Source: Leptobrachium leishanense (Eukaryota > Chordata > Amphibia > Anura > Megophryidae). From it: 64,000 bases of DNA. The DNA lies in assembly GCA_009667805.1 (NCBI GenBank), contig CM019063.1, forward strand, positions 60,682,881 through 60,746,880. The letters are read 5' to 3'. The notes below the pieces were generated by a model. It searched no databases. It was not told the origin of the DNA and saw only the letters and a program-made list of their open reading frames with translations. A program made the translations under genes and the position numbers. This document shows, in pieces, positions 36,128-45,896 of this stretch. Position 1 is the stretch's first letter. Each line of letters starts with the position of its first letter.

Positions 36128-37222
36128 ATAGGGAGTCCCAGTGCTCCAACAGACGAACAACATGAACCTACAAAGTCTATAAGCAGGACCACAAAATCGT
36201 TCAGGAGTACATAAAAAGGGGGGAGGAAACAAAAATGAAAAAGGGTAGGAACACAAGAATAGACAGAAATGTCCTCAAAAAAAAAAAAAAAAAAAAGGGG
36301 GGGTCTCAGAGTATTAGGGGGGGTATTCATCAGGGTGGGGGGTGTCATCAACATCGATGAAACAATCAAACATGAGACAATGAAATAGAGGGGGGGTGTC
36401 AGCAGGTAGTCTCTATATTTGCGGGAAGCAAAGAAGGGGCACGTCTCAAAGAAGGGGGGGATTCTACATTTTTCAGGGCTGTAAAACACTAGGCAGTGCA
36501 TCGAAAAAAAATGAGAGAGTCTCGTAAGGGGTGTCCGCAGGGGGGTGTAAGTCTCAGAGGTAAGACATCGGGGTTCAGATCAGGGGGGGGGCAATACGCA
36601 GCCCCAGGCACGTTCACTTGCCGAGCCCGGAGAACGAAGAGCTCCGGAGAGCATGCTAAAGTGGATAGGGGGCTTAGCCGGCATCTAAAAATATGGGGAT
36701 GGGTAGAGTCATCCGAGCAGCCAACTTGGGGAGGCTCAGCAGGGGACCTGCTCCATCCTCATGGTGGGCTGTCACAGCGGGGGAAGGCTCCTCTTCGCGT
36801 AGTATGGCAGACAGGATCATCTTAGGGGCCAAGGAAGGACGCAAGACCACCACTGCAGACCATTGTGGGCAGGTGAGGACCGCCGCAGTCCCGCTGTCCA
36901 GCGATACAGCCAACGGATCTCCCACTTCAGGCAGGAACTTTGGGTGCACCAGGACATCATCCGCCAGCTTCTGAGATCCCCGCGGCACCACGGCACCACG
37001 GTCACCGCTCCCAGGGTTCCACTCTCCATCCTCTTCTGCAGCGGAGCGACTAGCCGGCATGGGCAGAGGCAGCACAGCCCCAGCCACACCGTCATACCGG
37101 CCCACTGCATCAACCGGAGCCTCCCCCGCCCGGCACACCCGCTCCTCTTCAGCCTGGTCTGTCGGTACCCGTACCTTCTCCACTACACATCCCATCGCAG
37201 CAGCCACTCCTCGCACAGCTCC
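35631..37222 (-). mobile_element. 1.6-kb retrosequence with poly(A) and 15-bp duplication
   Basis: It is flanked by the exact 15-bp duplication CTAACAGATATTTTT (35616-35630 and 37223-37237). The minus strand ends with AATAAAAATTTTGAAATAC and an A-run, and starts GGGAGCTGTGCGAGG. This is target-primed retrotransposition, probably by L1 machinery. Two internal A-runs of about 20-30 (36098-36123, 36280-36297, A on plus) are odd. The minus 180-residue frame at 36674-37216 has no recognised domain. It may be a SINE/non-autonomous LINE or a processed transcript. Confidence 0.75.
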
Positions 37223-37331
37223 CTAACAGATATTTTTAATACAAATCTTGAATTGAAAGAGGATGCTCATATCGACCGAGATAAAATGATGTATAGCTTA
37301 GAAAATGTTCTGAAGAAAGAACTAAGAATTA

Positions 37332-37767
37332 GGCTAGGGACAGATGAGCGCATTTTCTGCAGCCACCGTCAAAATGTACATCGATGCGTGCGCACGCATT
37401 TTTTCACGGAATACGCTTAAGTGGTCAGAGGATGCGCAATTCTGGACGTATTTCATGACGGTGGGGTAAAAAGAAGTCTAGGGAAATCCGGCTGTTTGAA
37501 CGTTATGTTGGCCGCACACTAGCAGCGTCTGACGTCTCCTAATCACGCACACACGCTGCTATGCGGCCGCAGCGCACTTTGTACGTCAGTAGCAGCGGTT
37601 TCACGTTCTGATAAAAATGCGTTCATTTGCTGGTTGCGTGGTGTCGGCGCACTTTCGTACGCACGTACTGCGTATATTGGCCGTCATTGGCCGTTATGTG
37701 CTGCTACTGCCGCCGTGATTTAGTGCGCCTGCACGCGCGTTCCGACTGCCCCACTCTGACCCTAGCC
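37332..37767. mobile_element. CpG-rich MITE inside the PLE1 ORF
   Basis: 436 bp with inverted ends GGCTAGGGACAGA and its near complement (TCTGACCCTAGCC), flanked by TTA and TGA. It is very rich in ACGCACG and GCGCAC words. Removing it rejoins the ORF1-like coding sequence without frameshift evidence. No coding capacity. Confidence 0.7.
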
Positions 37768-38728
37768 TGAAATGGGAAATCATTACTTTAGAAAAATATC
37801 TTGAATTGAAAATGATCCCAAGGGGACTACGATATTACAAAATGCCTACCTTTGACCGTGATTTTACACCTTTTATGGAAAGATGGAAGAAAATGTTAGA
37901 GGGTTTTTCCTATGACTCAATCAATGTCATTATTGATAGACGAAAGCAAACCCTAATAGAATTGAATGACACCATAGAGAAAACATATGCTGAATTAAGC
38001 ATTACGTTAGAAGAAATCGAACTTGAAGAATTCAATGGAAGAATGGAGAAAGAGTTAGAAAAAGTGGAGTTAGAAACAATTAGAATTAAGAAAAAAAAGT
38101 TCCAAAGAGATATACAAGACTACAAGCTGGGAAGAATTTGGGACGTATACCCACAGATGGATAAAGAAGGTTCCAAACCATGGACTCAAGTTAAGAAACA
38201 ATACCGATTCAGGAACGATAGGAGAAATGAAGTCAGGGAACAAGAAAGGTGGTATACACCTGAAAGAAAAGTAGTATCACCACGAAGAACCGTACAATGG
38301 AGGGACCAAGATACCCGTGATAGGAGAAATAAATCCCCATACAGGAACATACATCGGGAAGGGGATTGGAAGCAAGAATATACAACTGTAAGAAGGGATA
38401 GAAAATTTACTCGAACATCCCCGCAGGAGAAGACCCCTAGAAGGTGGAAAGAATATTCAAGGAAATCTCCACAAAGGAGAGAGGAAGATCGTCACAGATA
38501 TCACATTCAGAGAAGAGAGAGAAAAGCTTCAGATATCCCATTGAGGAATAAATACTCTGTATTACAGAATGAAGATCCTGAGGTTTTTCGGAGAAGCCCA
38601 CAACGTCTGGACCTCAAATTAGGAGAGGGTCCATCACTACAGAGGAGATGGCCGCCGAGAAAGAGGTCAGAAAGAGAGGACGAAGAGGAAGAGGATCCAG
38701 ATTATGTCAGAGCATCGGAAAAAAGAGG

Positions 38729-40993
38729 AAAATATTGAATCAGACTGGGATTTATAACTTAACCACTAAGACGCTGACAGAAACTCAGATAAAAGTTCTA
38801 CAGAAAGGTCTGAAATATGCGCCAACAAGGAATGTCGATAAATTTGAGACATATGTGGACCTACAAAAGTTTAAGAAAAACCTTTGTTTAAAAAAATATT
38901 TTTTGAAAAATCCAATAATCCGTACAACTCCAATCGAAGTATACCAACATACCCAATTGAGAGAAAGATCAACCTTTTATCCCCGTTCAATGGTATCAAA
39001 TGAGATAAATGCATTTGAACAAGTAGTACTTAAAGATATTGAAAATTTGAAATGGAAGAAGAACAACACTAACTTAACAAGAAGTGAACAATTAGCTCTA
39101 AAAGAATTAAGTCAAGATCAAGATATTATCATCAAGCCAGCCGATAAGGGCGGAGGCATAGTCATAATGACTAAAGAGTATTATGAGGAAGAATCACTCC
39201 GCATTCTACGAGACCAAAGAACATATCAGATCTTGAATCATGACCCATCCCAACAAATTAAAAATATTTTTATAGAATATCTCAATGAAGGGAAGGATAT
39301 GGGTATTTTGAATAATAAAGAATATGAATATCTAATACCAAAACATCCAAAGATACCAGTGTTTTATTTCTTGCCTAAGATCCATAAGAACATTGATAGA
39401 CCACCAGGACGCCCGATCATATCGGGGATTGATTCAGTGTCGAGTAAAATCTCGGAGTATATAGATCTGCTACTCCAACCACTGGTTCAGAAAACAGAGG
39501 CATACTTGAAGGACACTATTAACTTGCTACAGATTATGGAAGAATTCCAATGGCAAGATGACTATATTCTAGCAACGAGTGATGTGAAATCACTGTATAG
39601 TGTCATTCCGCATAAAAAAGGTTGTGAAGCAGTACAACATTTCCTTTTAGAATCCGGATCTATGGAGAAAGAACAAATAGATTTTATTCTCAAAGGAATA
39701 GAGCTAATTTAAGAAAAAAACTTCTTCCATTTTAAAGACACATTCTATTTACAACAAGAAGGTACTAAAATGGGAACAAAATTTGCACCTTGTTTCGCTA
39801 ACCTATACATGGCATTTTGGGAAAAAAGTTGGCGGGATAAATGGAAAGAAAACGTGATCATCTATAAACGTTACATTGATGATGTTTTTCTTGTTTGGAG
39901 GGGAGAGGAAAGTGATCTTATTGAATTCTTAAAGCATTTAAATAATAATGATTGGAATTTAGAGTTGGATTCCACATATAGTAAGGAATGTGTGAGTTTC
40001 TTAGATCTGATGGTATACATTGAGAAAGGGAAAGTACAAACTAAAACGCATTTTAAAAAAGTGGATACAAATAGTTTTATTGATAAAAGCAGTTGCCATT
40101 TGACACGATGGCTTGAGGGAGTCCCGAAAAGCCAGCTTCTAAGAATCCGGAGAAATTGTACTAAAGAAGAAGAATTTCTGAAACAATCGGATGTATTGAT
40201 TAAGAATTTTGAAGATAAAGTATACGAACGAGAGGATGGAAAACGTAAGAGGAGAAATTGCAAGAAAAGATAGAAAAGAACTTATCAGATACCAACATAA
40301 ACAAAAAAACGATTTCTTAGAAAAAGGAGGAGTACCATTTATATTCACATATAATCAACAGAACTGGCAAATAAGGAACATTTTTAAAAAACACTGGCCA
40401 CTTCTTTTAAAAGATCCAATGTTAAAAGAAATCCTCCCGGAAAGACCAACTATTGTCTGTAGAGGGACGAAAAATATAAAAAATAAGTTAACCAGGAGCC
40501 ATTATAAAAAAGAAATAAGAACATGTTTGGTGTGACTAAAGCATTTCACCGTTGTGGTAACTGTCGGAACTGTAGAGATACAGGAAATAAAAAAGAAATT
40601 ATAAAATCTTTTTCTGGAGAGAAAATTACATACCCAATTAGGGAAGCGATGACCTGTTTCACTGATAATGTTATTTATCTATTGGTCTGTCCCTGCGGTC
40701 TCAAATATGTGGGGAGGACCACAAGACCTCTGAATAGGAGGATGTATGAACATATTTGGAACATTAAAATAGGGTATGAGAAACACTCAGTCTCCCAACA
40801 TTTTAAAGTTAAACACAACAGTAATCCGATCGGTCTACTCTTTATAGCTATAAAGAGAATGGAACGAGAATGGAGAGGTGGTGATTTTGAAAACAAATTA
40901 AATAAGGAAGAAATGAAATGGATTTACCTTCTAGATACATTACAGCCTAAAGGATTAAATATAGATTTTGAGATCTGCCATTTCCTGCAGTAA
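38729..40993 (+). pseudogene. PLE1 reverse transcriptase + GIY-YIG endonuclease, broken
   Basis: The frame overlaps ORF1 by 90 nt and becomes PLE-like from ILNQTGIYNLTTKTLTE and GLKYAPTR. RT blocks: IIIKPADKGGGIVIM, PVFYFLPKIHKN, RPIISGIDSVSSKIS, TSDVKSLYSVIPH, an in-frame TAA at 39710, then GTKMGTKFAPCFANLYM and the catalytic YIDDVFLVW. Frameshifts follow near 40230 and 40525. The endonuclease has VIYLLVCPCGLKYVGRTT and an Arg-rich helix, ending with LDTLQPKGLN. It would copy RNA at a nicked target. Four lesions make it non-functional. Confidence 0.92.
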
Positions 40994-42014
40994 AGACATA
41001 TATATGAAAAAAAAATATATATATATATATATATTTTTTTTTTTTCTCCCCATGTGTTTTTTTTTTTTTTTTGTATCATACTTTTAGATCACTGTATGCA
41101 CTTATTTAAATGTTTATTTAAATATATTAAAAATACATAAGGGAATTTACACAAGGACTAAATTATATTAGGGATTAAACATGCACTTTAGAAATATATT
41201 GAATTAATGATTAAATATGCACTTAAAAATATAAAAAAAGGAAAAGAGAAAGAGGGAAGGCAAAAAAAAAAAGGAAAAAGAGCACAAAAAAAAACCCACT
41301 GAATAAATATTTGAATAAAAGATATAGATCTTATTGATGAATATTTACTGATACTGTGAAATAACAATACACAACACTTTTACCTGCAGAATTATGTATG
41401 TTCTACCACACTAAGGGAACCTATAACAGGTTTATTGGTATTAACAAACATTTATCTAACTAAGTAGAAATAGATGTACACTTTCACGTGTTTTTAAATA
41501 GTTATTAATTCGAATTAATAATATAATTTGTACCTTTTGTATAAATAATAAATAATTCTATTTTTATCTCAATAGGATTATATACATACATATAAGATCA
41601 TATACTAATGGGGATCTAGTCAGATCTAAGCATATGGGATTATATTGATATACTATAACGATCCAACAATTTTTTGAGGCAATTGTATATACAGATGAAT
41701 ATCTTAAGTCAGCGATTGATAACTCCCATTAAAATTGTTTTTTGACAGGAAGCTGTTCTTTATCAAGCAGCCAAGCTATTGTTGATATTTGTTATCCCGG
41801 AGGGCAGAGTGTCCACCTCATAAACAAGTCGCCGATCATACGTATACAATGGACAAAATTGAAAGTATGGAGCCTGAAAATCAGGAAGTAATCTGGGCGG
41901 AATGATTATGGACAACAGCTGAGCAGCACATTAAGGCAGAGCATATAAGTGGCAACAAAAGGAGGACTCTTTTTGGACTTTTTGGACTTCTTGCACAGAC
42001 TGATCATTCAGAAA
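40994..42014 (+). other. PLE1 3' region
   Basis: AT-rich non-coding DNA with a long (AT)n/poly-T stretch at 41010-41070. A GC-richer part follows with TATAAGTGGC near 41944, which could be a TATA-type promoter 70 bp upstream of the hammerhead motif, as expected where a pLTR starts transcription. No ORF. Confidence 0.5.
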
Positions 42015-42063
42015 GGATAACAACTGATGAAGCCTATTGGTGAAAGCGCGTTTTTGTTGATCC
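42015..42063 (+). ncRNA. Hammerhead-type ribozyme motif, PLE1
   Basis: The core CUGAUGA (42024-42030), a short helix II (GCC-UAUU-GGU) and GAAA (42042-42045) are in order. Helix I pairs GGAUAACAA with UUGUUGAUCC, leaving one bulged G. Helix III is minimal with a UUU cleavage triplet, weaker than in PLE2. Hammerhead motifs in PLE terminal repeats are an established feature, so the position is as expected. Confidence 0.65.
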
Positions 42064-42128
42064 TACTTAATTAGTATTTTAACAATTGATTTTATAGTTG
42101 AAGGTCTACCTTTTTATTGATTAATAAA

Positions 42129-42556
42129 TGCATTTTAATTGAATTATCTGCCGCTCTGCTGCCTTTTTTTACATCAAGTGGAGAAATACCCTCCCCCTCC
42201 TTTTTCTTGGGATACCGAACAGCTACATCGCAGGACCCCATGCTGAGAGAAGGGGAAAAAAAAAGAAACACCACTGAAATATAAGTATTCCTTAAGTTAT
42301 ACACATTTATCATAATATAACCACTGTTTTGTTTAAATATTAATTCATTAGATGTTTGCACATCGGCCATTTTTGGTTTTAAAAAAAGTGGAAATTTTAG
42401 TAAGGTGCGCCTGGAAGTGTTTTTTCTTTTCTATTATATTCGTGTTTTTGAGGTTGTAAACACATATCTTCTAGCTTGCAGCACCGACCTATATTGAGCA
42501 CGCCTTAATAATCTCACAACCACTAAGAAAAGCGCCAGATTCACGCTGTCTTTTAC
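42129..42556 (+). repeat. PLE1 right pLTR-like direct repeat
   Basis: It is the partner of 35109-35537. It ends at TTTTAC and is followed at once by the second copy of the 190-bp MITE segment. Confidence 0.9.
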
Positions 42557-42915
42557 ATTCTACACATACCCAAACCAATAAATTTGAGAAGTTGTGCGTG
42601 TTTTTTTATTGATGCAGCATATATGAGCAGATTGACTTTGACAGGCGCAAAAAGTTAACGTGAGACAATTGTGTTTCTTAATTCTGATTGGCTGAATTGC
42701 GTGAAAAAAAGGGTCCGCACACTGATTTCTGTGCGCAACGTTGCTGCGCGCGTGTTTGTGCATGTCCGTTTCTCGCGCGTTTTTTTTGACGGATGAAAAA
42801 ATGCGCGATGATTGTAATACCAGCGTTGATATACACACGTTAACGTTTAATGCTTCGCGCAAAAAATTCACGTGTTGCACAAGCGTTTTTGCGTGAAGAA
42901 TGTAATAGGGCCTTT

Positions 42916-43077
42916 AGTGTGTAAGGTGTGTATATATGTTTTATGTTTTATGTAATGGAAGCGGAAGAAACTGATAATAGTGGAGGAAACGAGGTAATAA
43001 TGTGTAATTTGCATATTCTCTAATTGTATATGTTTTATGTTTGTAAACTATTTAGAAAATTTCTAATAAAAAAAAAA
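42916..43077 (+). other. Probable LINE 3' UTR end with A-tail
   Basis: AT-rich sequence ending AATTTCTAATAAAAAAAAAAA at 43066-43077. It adjoins the right end of MITE copy 2 and would be continuous with 34340-34540 before that MITE inserted. Confidence 0.35.
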
Positions 43078-43168
43078 ATAGGACTTCAATTCAGGTTTAA
43101 ACCATTTTATAACGGTCAAAATGAGCTCTGCGTACAGAAGTGAAATGGCTCAGCATTGAAGCGGTTAA
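43078..43168 (-). mobile_element. Terminal fragment of the serial-hairpin family
   Basis: On minus it starts TTAACCGCTTCAATGCTGAG and ends CCTGAATTGAAGTCCTA. The start matches the TTAACCCTTTCGCTGCTGAG end of the copy at 30997, and the inner end matches 6246-6280 of copy 1. It carries no hairpins because only the outer ~90 bp remain. Confidence 0.6.
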
Positions 43169-43193
43169 AAAGCTAAATCATATAAACATTAAT

Positions 43194-43885
43194 GGCTATA
43201 TTACAAGCTTGCGCGAAAAACGCTCGCGCAGCACAATTTTTTTTGCGCACGAAAGAAAATTTCCGTGGTATTCCGATCCGAGCGCATTTTTTCGCCCGTC
43301 AAAAATTTTCGGACGTAAAAACAACGCGCAAAACTGCGCAAAGTACGTTGCGCGCAAAAATCTGTGTTCGGACTGTTTTTTCACGGGATTCAGCCAATCA
43401 GAATTAAGAACCACCATTTTCTAAAGTTAGGTTGTTGCGCCTGTCAAAGTCAATCTGAGTATATATGCTGCAGGATAAAAAAATAAAGCAATTTATTAAT
43501 TTTATTGTTTGGGTATGTGTAGAATGTGTAGGGGTACTGTATTTTTTATTTTGTGCTGGTGTTTTTCATTTCGGCCAGGACGATCAAATTTACAGTTACC
43601 ACCTGCTTTTCCAAGACGATACGAAAATTTGCGCAAACCTTCGTTGTGCGCAGATTGTAATACCATCCGCATACCAGCGCACAAACGCATTTACGCTGAC
43701 AATGTTAAGCATAGGATGCGCGCATGAACTTTCGTTCGTGCAGCTTCACCCGCGGTAGACGTTAACGCGCGTTCGTTGCGCATAGATAGATAGGAATACG
43801 ACGTTGCGCGCAAATGGTTCTTCCACTCGCGCAAATGCACATTTGCGCACGCAAAACCACTTGCGCGAAGAGTGTAATAGTACCC
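43194..43885. mobile_element. CpG-rich MITE, copy 3
   Basis: It is the same family and orientation as the copy at 3558-4265, with ends GGCTATATTAC and GTAATAGTACCC. It shares TTTATTGTTTGGGTATGTGT and ATTCAGCCAATCAGAATT with copy 1. The termini have decayed and no clear duplication remains. Confidence 0.65.
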
Positions 43886-45030
43886 TAGGTATTTCTAATC
43901 CCAGGACAAAATTTCAAAACTCTTTATCCGGGTCACCCAGGACATACTTCAAAACGAGAGAAATCTCAATGTATCCTTCCTGTTAAAATCCTTCACAAAT
44001 AAATAAATAAATATATAAATTTTTGGCGGATGTATATTTTAGGGATTCAATTTTGAAAAAGTGTGTTTTTTCCATTTTTTCATCATATTTCATACTAGCT
44101 TTTGCCCGCGGCTTCGCTCGCGTGGACTTTAGGATTTGTTAAAATAGTTTTTTAAAAGAAACTTAAGGTTTTTTTGGTAGAACCCCGCCTTTCCCCCCCA
44201 CTTGGGATTTTTGGAAAATTGAAAAACACATGTTTTTTTATTTTTCAAGAATGTAAGTGCCAAATTTCACACCTGTAACATCTTTGGTTTATGAAATATA
44301 GGTATACTGATAAAAGTATTCACATCCCTTTCCCCCACCACCCTTTACAGGATTTTCGGAAAATGGTAAAACATGTTTTTTTTTTGCATTAAGATTGTAA
44401 ATATCGAATTTCACACCTGTAACATCATTGGTTTTTGAAATATAGGTGTAGTGATAAAGGTATTCATCCCCCTTTTTGCCACCCCCCCCACTGGATTTTT
44501 GGAAAATGGTAAAATAAGTGTTTTATTTTCAAGACGAATATAAATACCAATTTTCACATGTGTAACATCTTCTGTTTTTGAGATATAGGTAGGAACAAGA
44601 AAAATGTAGTGACCACTCCCAATAATATAATAATACGTATCTGCTAGGCTTCGTACAACAGCACTGTCCCCTCAATGCCAACAGGATGTATAAAGGAAAG
44701 AGAATTGTGAAGCATAATCTGCAAGACAAATCAATACACACATAGTGCAGACTGCAGATACAACATTTAATCAATTATGCCCCCGCTGGATTGGCACTCA
44801 CAAGATAAATAACTTAATCAGGCACATAGCAGGTACTTGGTTACCCTCTCCTGATAGATTGTGTTGCCTCCTGAACTCCGGACCATCAGAATAACGCCAA
44901 GGAATTCCTCCAGGCTTGTTTGGTCAGTCAGTGGAACAGGAATCAGGAATCAGGCTCATTGAAAGAAAATCAGACCAGCAGTGGCTCCAATAAAAAACAA
45001 TTTAATTAAAATAACATGAATAAAAAAGTT

Positions 45031-45092
45031 GGAACACCATCCAACGCGTTTCGTCTCTGCTACACGCAAGACTTCATCAGGGATATGGTGTT
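45031..45092 (-). ncRNA. Hammerhead ribozyme, PLE2 3' copy
   Basis: On minus: helix I strand GAACACCAUAUCC, core CUGAUGA, helix II GUCU...AGAC around a UGCGUGUAGCAG loop, core GAAAC, a two-bp helix III with cleavage triplet GUU, then GGAUGGUGUUC closing helix I with a UA bulge. All invariant core positions are present. It is in sense with the PLE2 coding strand. Confidence 0.85.
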
Positions 45093-45340
45093 CTTTCAGA
45101 ATAACGCAGTTTATTTAGCCAAACAATCATGAAAAAAGGAGGGGATACAGCTGACACACATAATTGATTAATTGTCCACATAAGTCCCACTTAGTGAATT
45201 TCAATGCATCCCACACTGGAGCGCACATCCATATTTGTAGTTTTTTTCCCATTTGTAGTTCTTTTCCCTCATCCTCTTCCCTTTGTTCCTGATGTAACTG
45301 GAAGTGACGAATCGTGGGAAATGAACCAGCCTCCAGCATC

Positions 45341-45488
45341 CACCATCTTGTGAAGGTCATCCGCCATCTTATGGAGGTCAGATAGCCTCTCCCTTTTATT
45401 TCCGATAGTTGAAAATCATAGAAATACGATCTCTAGCATCCGCCATCTTGTGGAGCTCAAATGTACGTCCTCCTGACGCCGCCATCTT
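45341..45488 (-). promoter_or_regulatory. Cluster of four YY1-type motifs in PLE2
   Basis: CACCATCTT at 45341, CGCCATCTT at 45362 and 45441, and GCCGCCATCTT at 45478-45488 are all in the same orientation (AAGATGGCGG on minus). They lie downstream of the endonuclease codons and upstream, on minus, of the 3' hammerhead copy, where a pLTR promoter could be. Binding is not shown by sequence alone. Confidence 0.45.
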
Positions 45489-45896
45489 AAAAGATCTTAG
45501 TAACAGGGAAAATTAATATAATAGACCTCCCAAAAAACTCCTAAAATATCACCATTACAGGAAAAACCACATGACAGAAATACTCATAGCAAAAAGTCAC
45601 AAACATTGATGTATATCAAGATCTACATTGAGCCCTTTTGCATTCCAGGTGCGTACTTTAAATATCCATTCTGTCTCTCTCCTAAGTAGATCCTTACCTG
45701 AATCACCCCTCTCTCAATTGGACTTAACTAGATCAATACCCAAACAGACAAACTGCTCAAAATTAAAAACTGGACATGAATTACAATGGACCGGTACACT
45801 ATGGTTTATGTTCTTTCTCCTAATATTACCCAGGTGCTCCAGAATGCGTATATGAAGAGATCTCGAAGTGTGACCGATATATTGTGCCCCACATGG

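Larger units (their letters stand above)
35589..38738 (+). pseudogene. PLE1 upstream ORF (ORF1-like), twice interrupted
   Basis: ATG at 35589 reads MDFRKKFCNLTDIF to the retrosequence insertion at 35631. The frame resumes after the duplicated 15 bp as NTNLELKEDAHIDRDKMM, is broken again by a MITE (37332-37767), and continues as LEKYLELKMIPRGLRYYK. The MIPRGLR motif and an acidic coiled-coil-like stretch (ELEKVELETIRIKKKK) are followed by a very basic, Arg/Ser-rich tail. It stops at 38738, overlapping the RT frame. In related PLEs this region forms the N-terminal part of the protein or a separate ORF1. Its function is not established. Confidence 0.75.
35109..42556 (+). mobile_element. Penelope-like element PLE1, nearly complete
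   Basis: Direct pLTR-like repeats of about 428 bp (35109-35537 and 42129-42556) flank an upstream ORF, RT and GIY-YIG endonuclease, and a 3' region with a hammerhead-type motif at 42015-42063. Later insertions are a 1.6-kb retrosequence (35631-37222) and a MITE (37332-37767). Without them PLE1 is about 5.4 kb. The pLTR copies differ by about 3% by eye, similar to the ~190-bp target duplication. Confidence 0.85.
34541..42914. mobile_element. CpG-rich MITE, copy 2 (split by PLE1)
   Basis: The left end GGGTCCTATTAC follows TTA, and the right end GTAATAGGGCCT precedes TTA at about 42915, giving a 3-bp TTA duplication as in PIF/Harbinger. The interior matches copy 1 in reverse orientation. PLE1 (35109-42556) inserted inside and is bordered by a duplicated ~190-bp MITE segment (34921-35111 and 42555-42744). 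Confidence 0.7.

Noticed and set aside
35719..36501. Phe-rich minus frames in the retrosequence
   Set aside because: They are produced by poly-A/poly-T tracts (runs of Phe or Lys) and are not protein-like.
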